NCBI GenBank assembly: GCA_002746235.1
Contig: NVWJ01000005.1
Span: 221,523-231,199 of the forward strand
Direction: 5' to 3'
DNA from: Planctomycetota bacterium
Lineage (GTDB): Bacteria; Planctomycetota; UBA1135
Length of the DNA: 9,677 nucleotides
The translations under genes were made by a program, and so were the position numbers. The notes beneath the pieces were generated by a model. It searched no databases. It saw nothing but the letters and a program-made list of their open reading frames with translations, and was not told the DNA's origin. Of this stretch, positions 6,099 to 9,677 are shown piece by piece; positions within the stretch are counted from its first letter, which is position 1, and every line of letters begins with the position of its first letter.

Positions 6099-7550
6099 TT
6101 AGTTTTGGGTTTGAATGTTCCAGCGGATGTTGTCGCTGAGTTGCTCCAAGCGCTGGAGTTGCAACTGCAGGTTGTTGAGGGTTTGATGGAGATTGGCCAC
6201 GTTTTCATCCACGCCAAGGCTTAGCGCCATGTCCTGCTGAAGGGCTGCAATCTCTAGATTGAGGAACACAATGCGATCCTCGGCAAGTTGCCAATCGGCC
6301 TTTAAAGCCAAAAGGTCTGCACTCACTTCGCCGCTTAGTGGTGCGCGGAAATGCCCGGCGACTTGCGGTGCGAACATGGCCATGGAGGCAAGAAGTGCCA
6401 CCATGCCACATGCAATGCTGCCGCGCACTGCCGCACTGCGTGGTGCCACTTGCGATTCTTGGTCAAGCAAACGGTTTACCCGACGTCCGAGCGGCGAGCC
6501 CGGTTGTGCCATACATGCAACGGGAAGATGACGACTGCCAGGACGCAACCATTGCGCCACGGTAGTTAAGCATTCGGCCAAGGCCACGCGATTACCGCTG
6601 CGGTGAATAGCCCATGCATCGCAGATTTCTTCGGCGGCATGAAGCGCTTCGCGTCGCGCTGGTATCAGCAATGGTTGGACAAACAAAACGCGCTGCATGA
6701 AGTGGAAGAGGTTGAGCCATAGCGGGTCGCGTCTTAGTAGGTGCGCGAGTTCATGACCAAGCATGGTTTGCTGTTGTGCAGAATCTAGCTCCTGCAAAGC
6801 GCGCATAGGCAGACAGACCTCGCCGCGTAAGATTCCGAATGCAACCGGTACTTGTATCTGATCCGAGAGAGAGAACCGGATACGTCGGCTGCGCGCAGTT
6901 CCAAAGCGAGCGAGATCCTTCTGAATGTTCCGTACCAAAGACCCCGTGGTCAATGGGAGGCGGGATGCCAGTTGCTTGCGCAACCGAATCACCGCGGTGG
7001 CCCAGTGCAAAAGACCAATGGCCGCACCGAATGCCCAAAGACTAAGCAGAATTTTTAGCCATAGTGGTATTGCGAGAGCATCGTCCTCGGCCAAAGTGGC
7101 GGAAAGGCTGAGTGGCTCGACTGCTTCCGGCCAAACGCCAGGATCAATCAACGGTGCGGCGGCCAGCATGATGGCTAACTGAGATTGCGCCGGATCCAAG
7201 TTGGCGTCGCCGACAAAATAAGGTCCCAAGGTGTAGGCGTTTGCTTCGGGGAGACCCATCGGCTCAACCGCGATTTCGAACAGCGCTGGCGATTCGTTGG
7301 TTGGGGCTGTTGGTGACGTCAACATGAGCTGGCTGCCGAAACCGTCCCAACCTAGCCATGTGCTCGCGCTGACTTGGAGGGTGGGTGAAAGCAAACTTCC
7401 GAGCATGACGCCTTTCCAAATCCAGTCGCGCACCACCGGTGTGAAGGTAGGAAACTGACGGAGCAGGAGCAAAGCCAATCCCAACCACACAGTGCTGTGC
7501 AGTAGGAAGGTAAGCAGCCAACTCCCAACTAGAAGGATGAAATCAGACAC
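6099..7550 (-). CDS. M56-family (BlaR1/MecR1-like) integral membrane zinc protease
   Basis: A 483-residue membrane protein. Hydrophobic segments are near 5-30, 42-60, 160-188 and 376-396, the four-helix plan of BlaR1-type proteins. The gluzincin site is complete: HELAH (266-270) followed by RRD, and the third-ligand motif ExxCDxxA at 307-313. The N-terminal pair of helices is followed by a roughly 100-residue loop (61-160). After the last helix only about 85 residues remain, mostly a coiled-coil-like stretch (413-475). BlaR1 and MecR1 carry a penicillin-binding sensor of about 250 residues there, so beta-lactam sensing is not supported. The expected role is signal-triggered proteolysis that inactivates the adjacent BlaI-type repressor. 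Start is GTG 7550, fixed by a strong ribosome site and overlapping the repressor's 3' end by 8 nt. Confidence 0.93.
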   Translation of the reverse strand: MSDFILLVGSWLLTFLLHSTVWLGLALLLLRQFPTFTPVVRDWIWKGVMLGSLLSPTLQVSASTWLGWDGFGSQLMLTSPTAPTNESPALFEIAVEPMGLPEANAYTLGPYFVGDANLDPAQSQLAIMLAAAPLIDPGVWPEAVEPLSLSATLAEDDALAIPLWLKILLSLWAFGAAIGLLHWATAVIRLRKQLASRLPLTTGSLVRNIQKDLARFGTARSRRIRFSLSDQIQVPVAFGILRGEVCLPMRALQELDSAQQQTMLGHELAHLLRRDPLWLNLFHFMQRVLFVQPLLIPARREALHAAEEICDAWAIHRSGNRVALAECLTTVAQWLRPGSRHLPVACMAQPGSPLGRRVNRLLDQESQVAPRSAAVRGSIACGMVALLASMAMFAPQVAGHFRAPLSGEVSADLLALKADWQLAEDRIVFLNLEIAALQQDMALSLGVDENVANLHQTLNNLQLQLQRLEQLSDNIRWNIQTQN

Positions 7551-7938
7551 GATCCCCTCCCTCCTTTAGACGCTCTTCCTCGATCCGGGTCCGCAAAGCA
7601 GCGAGTTCCGCCGCATCGATGTCGCCCTCCGTCAGCAAATGGTTTACCAAAGCCGCGGTATCGCCCATAAACAGGCGCCCGACGAGTTCCCCCACCATGG
7701 TCTGGCGGACGTGCTCCTCAGCCACAGTCGGTTGGTAAACGAAAATCCGCCCCTCCTTCCGGTGCTTCAACACCCCTTTGGCCTCCATCTTTTTCAGCAT
7801 GGTGGCAATGGTGGTCGGCGCGAGGCCATGCTCCTCCAGGAGGGCGGCATGGACCTGACTGCTGGTCGCCTCGCCCTCGGACCACAGCACATGCATGATC
7901 GCGAGTTGAAGGTCTCCGAGGCGGTGACGTTTGCTCAT
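7543..7938 (-). CDS. BlaI/MecI-family winged-helix transcriptional repressor
   Basis: A 131-residue protein, typical of BlaI/MecI/CopY regulators. Residues 6-72 form the winged helix (LGDLQLAIMHVLW; recognition region APTTIATMLKKMEAKGVL; wing HRKEGRIFVYQP). Residues about 75-122 form the helical dimerisation region. In staphylococcal BlaI the protease-sensitive bond lies in the dimerisation helices; by rough alignment the equivalent is near N99-H100, which is inference. ATG 7938 is preceded by a purine-rich TAGGGTAGGG. It heads a three-gene operon whose next gene is the M56 protease, the classic repressor/antirepressor arrangement. A perfect dyad 20 nt upstream suggests autoregulation. The target is probably its own operon and perhaps distant genes; there is no beta-lactamase in the window. 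Confidence 0.95.
   Translation of the reverse strand: MSKRHRLGDLQLAIMHVLWSEGEATSSQVHAALLEEHGLAPTTIATMLKKMEAKGVLKHRKEGRIFVYQPTVAEEHVRQTMVGELVGRLFMGDTAALVNHLLTEGDIDAAELAALRTRIEEERLKEGGDRV
7551..7567 (-). promoter_or_regulatory. Strong ribosome binding site that fixes the GTG start of the M56 gene
   Basis: On the minus strand AAAGGAGGGAGGGGATC directly precedes GTG 7550. The AAGGAGG core lies inside the 3' end of the repressor gene, so the M56 gene has its own initiation signal despite the 8-nt overlap. No ATG is suitably placed nearby. Confidence 0.75.
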
Positions 7939-7958
7939 GGCCCTACCCTACGCGCCCA

Positions 7959-7974
7959 AACTACTTTGGTAGTT
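7959..7974. promoter_or_regulatory. Putative operator dyad for the BlaI-type repressor
   Basis: AACTAC-TTTG-GTAGTT is a perfect 6-bp inverted repeat with a 4-nt spacer, ending 20 nt upstream of the repressor ATG. Dyads built on TAC/GTA half-sites are known operators for BlaI, MecI and CopY proteins. I could not place convincing -35/-10 hexamers; the adjoining AT-rich stretch (7975-7993) is the likely promoter area. The same dyad was not seen elsewhere in the window. Confidence 0.65.
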
Positions 7975-8027
7975 GAAAATTTAGAGAATATTTCAGGGGC
8001 CGAAAAGGCCGGATTCGGAGGAAGCCG

Positions 8028-8170
8028 GGCCGCATTCTGGCGGGTGAGGGCGTGGAGTGAAATCGTTTGGGTCAAGGCGCGAGGTGTAGGCCATAGTTCC
8101 GCTATGGTCAAAGCGAAGCAACGAAGGCCTAAGCGATTTCGGCCGCGGAATCACCCGCCAGAATGCGGCC
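8028..8170. repeat. 143-nt near-palindromic element in the repressor/pckA spacer
   Basis: The outer arms are a perfect 20-bp inverted repeat (GGCCGCATTCTGGCGGGTGA at 8028-8047, complement at 8151-8170). The inner stem CCATAG-TTCCG-CTATGG (8091-8107) has exactly the same centre, 8099. Between them 8059-8071 pairs with 8128-8140 over 13 positions, two of them G-U if read as + strand RNA, and 8051-8055 pairs with 8143-8147 with one G-U. It encodes no protein. It occupies half of the 291-nt divergent spacer (7939-8229). No clear target-site duplication was found. It could be a miniature inverted-repeat element, a REP-like extragenic palindrome or a structured RNA region. Confidence 0.8.
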
Positions 8171-8180
8171 AGGTTTCCGG

Positions 8181-8186
8181 TAGAAT
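8181..8186 (+). promoter_or_regulatory. Candidate -10 element for pckA
   Basis: TAGAAT matches TATAAT at 5 of 6 positions and would give a start near 8193, about 37 nt before the pckA ATG. The -35 position (about 8158-8163, CCAGAA) is poor and falls inside the right arm of the palindromic element. Tentative. Confidence 0.25.
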
Positions 8187-8229
8187 GCGTGGCTTCTCGG
8201 ACCCCACCTCCCCTCGTGAGGACTTTGTC

Positions 8230-9677
8230 ATGACTGAATCCACCCAATCCCGCCACGCTGCAGAACTAGAGGCCCAATTCGGCCTGAAAGGCGTTGAGCT
8301 CCGTATCAACCTCTCGAAAGAGGAGCTTTTTGCAGAGGCCATCGCCAATGACCGTGGCCGCGTTACGGAAGGAGGCTCGGACGATGCGCAGAAAGCCTTC
8401 CCGACCAAGTTGGGCGTGAATGGCCCGCTGGTTTATTACACCGACCCGACTTGTACCGGGCGTCCAGTCAAAGATACCTTTGGTGTGGCCTCGCCAGAGT
8501 TCGTCGATCGCATTTGGTGGAAGCCTGACTTCCAGAAGTTTGATCCGGCCAAGTTCGACGCCCTGTTTAACCGCGTGGTTGCACACTTGAATGAAAACGC
8601 AAGTCACCTTTACGTAAAGGATGTTTACTGCGGTTCCGATCCAAGCTACGCCCGCCCCTACCGTTTGATTTCGGAATACGCTACGCACAGCTTCTTCTGC
8701 CACAACATGTTCATGCATGGGATTGAAGGCGTCGAAGATGAGGATGGCAAGCGCTGGACCATGATCAACGCACCAAGCTTCCACTGTGATCCCGAGCGCG
8801 ATGGCACTCCTGGAACGCGCATTGCATGTTTGGATTTCGCCAACCGTCGCGTGTTGGTTGCTGGCCGCGCCGATTACTGTGGTGTGGTGAAGAAATCCAT
8901 GTTCACGGTCATGAACTTCCTGCTTCCTGAAATGGGCGAGATGAGCATGCACTGTTCCGCCAACGTTGGCGAGAAGGGCGATGGCGCGATTCTGTTTGGC
9001 CTCTCCGGCACCGGAAAGACCACTTTGTCGGCCGATCCGAACCGCAAGCTCATCGGTGACGACGAGCACGGTTGGACCAGCATTGGTGTTTCTAACTTGG
9101 AAGGCGGATGCTACGCCAAGTTGATTAACTTGGACAAGGATGATGAGCCGGTGATTGCACAAGCTCTCTCTATGCCAGGCACCATTATCGAGAACGTGCC
9201 GGCACTTCCGGGTAAAAAGATGGAAGACCTGGATCCGCAAGAGTTGGATCTGTTTGATAACTCGGTCACCGAGAACACGCGCTTCAGCTACCCGCTCGCT
9301 GCAAACCCAAACGTCATGCCTGGCGCGAAAGGCCCACACCCTAAGACCATCGTGCTATTGACTGCCGATGCATTCGGTGTGCTTCCTCCAGTTTCCATTC
9401 TGAATAAAAAGGATGTCATGTACCACTTCGTTTCTGGCTTCACTGCAAAGTTGGCCGGTACAGAAGTTGGCATCACTGAGCCAGTCGCTGCATTCTCCGC
9501 TTGTTTCGGCGCTCCATTCATGGCGCAGTTCCCAAGCAAGTACGCCGAGTTGCTCGCTGAGAAGATGGAACAGCACGACACCCGTTGCATCTTGTTGAAC
9601 ACCGGTTGGGGCGGAGGTCCTTACGGAGTAGGCAAGCGCATTTCGATTAAGCACACGCGCGCCTTGCTAGATGCTGC
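8230..9677 (+). CDS. pckA: Phosphoenolpyruvate carboxykinase (ATP-type), 3' truncated by the window
   Basis: The first 482 residues are present; E. coli PckA is 540, so about 55 are missing. It converts oxaloacetate and ATP to PEP, CO2 and ADP at the entry to gluconeogenesis, in the cytoplasm. Motifs align with E. coli PckA from memory: substrate-binding TGR (R78), metal ligands K222, H241 (MHCSANVGEKGD) and D278 (LIGDDEHGW), the P-loop GLSGTGKT at 257-264, ENTRFSYP with R351, and LTADAFGVLPPVS plus AGTEVGITEP later. An insertion of about 9 residues precedes R351. The usual Y-x-G-E-x-K-K has Val219 in place of Glu. The start is ATG 8230, with GAGGA (8218-8222) 7 nt upstream. It is divergent from the BlaI-type operon. 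The ATP form is favoured over the GTP form by overall resemblance to E. coli PckA, whereas the GTP enzyme is a distinct family. Confidence 0.95.
   Translation, partial: MTESTQSRHAAELEAQFGLKGVELRINLSKEELFAEAIANDRGRVTEGGSDDAQKAFPTKLGVNGPLVYYTDPTCTGRPVKDTFGVASPEFVDRIWWKPDFQKFDPAKFDALFNRVVAHLNENASHLYVKDVYCGSDPSYARPYRLISEYATHSFFCHNMFMHGIEGVEDEDGKRWTMINAPSFHCDPERDGTPGTRIACLDFANRRVLVAGRADYCGVVKKSMFTVMNFLLPEMGEMSMHCSANVGEKGDGAILFGLSGTGKTTLSADPNRKLIGDDEHGWTSIGVSNLEGGCYAKLINLDKDDEPVIAQALSMPGTIIENVPALPGKKMEDLDPQELDLFDNSVTENTRFSYPLAANPNVMPGAKGPHPKTIVLLTADAFGVLPPVSILNKKDVMYHFVSGFTAKLAGTEVGITEPVAAFSACFGAPFMAQFPSKYAELLAEKMEQHDTRCILLNTGWGGGPYGVGKRISIKHTRALLDA

Noticed and set aside
6099..7938. Reading the repressor/M56 pair as a beta-lactam resistance regulator
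   Set aside because: The M56 protein lacks the penicillin-binding sensor domain and there is no beta-lactamase or PBP2a gene in the window.
7998..8010. Small hairpin GGCC-GAAAA-GGCC just outside the 143-nt palindrome
   Set aside because: The stem is only 4 bp of self-complementary GGCC with no T-run; too short to call a terminator or binding site.
8266..9339. Long open frame of 357 codons on the minus strand opposite pckA
   Set aside because: It lies wholly antisense to pckA, whose motifs are unmistakable in the + frame. The antisense product has no recognisable family, and GC-biased codon use readily keeps this frame open.

Overview
The window (about 9.7 kb, GC roughly mid-50s percent) is a chromosomal segment from a Gram-negative-type bacterium, with lipobox and Sec signal peptides on exported proteins. 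Several traits resemble Planctomycetota: a Cys-containing beta-rich C-terminal domain on the first secreted protein, a BlaI/M56 pair followed by a private exported protein, and a parvulin domain with a DDPSGKTTTPPGTY-type segment. This taxonomic reading is inference from recalled protein style; no marker gene is present. I see no phage genes, insertion-sequence genes, CRISPR array, tRNA or rRNA.

Layout. (1) 1-501 (+): the 3' end of an extracellular-type protein, facing the next operon across a perfect 16-bp bidirectional terminator (515-551). (2) 4546-604 (-): a compact four-gene operon of thiolase, cyclophilin-parvulin lipoprotein, small cyclophilin and enoyl-CoA hydratase. Junctions are 1 nt, 4 nt and a 4-nt ATGA overlap, so two beta-oxidation-type enzymes bracket two related prolyl isomerases. 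(3) 7938-4747 (-): a three-gene operon of a BlaI/MecI-type repressor, an M56 (BlaR1-like) membrane protease without a penicillin-binding sensor domain, and a 449-residue exported protein of unknown function with a 36-residue tandem repeat and a coiled coil. A hairpin terminator follows. A perfect dyad (AACTAC-N4-GTAGTT) lies 20 nt upstream of the repressor start and is the likely autoregulatory operator. (4) 8230-9677 (+): most of an ATP-dependent PEP carboxykinase (pckA), cut by the window end.

The divergent spacer between the repressor and pckA holds a 143-nt near-palindrome (8028-8170) with perfect 20-bp outer arms and a concentric inner stem.

Metabolically, thiolase and enoyl-CoA hydratase would cycle acyl-CoA to acetyl-CoA, and PEP carboxykinase would feed C4 acids into gluconeogenesis; the genes are in different operons. 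The most novel parts are the repressor/M56/exported-protein module, the double-PPIase lipoprotein, and the 143-nt palindrome.
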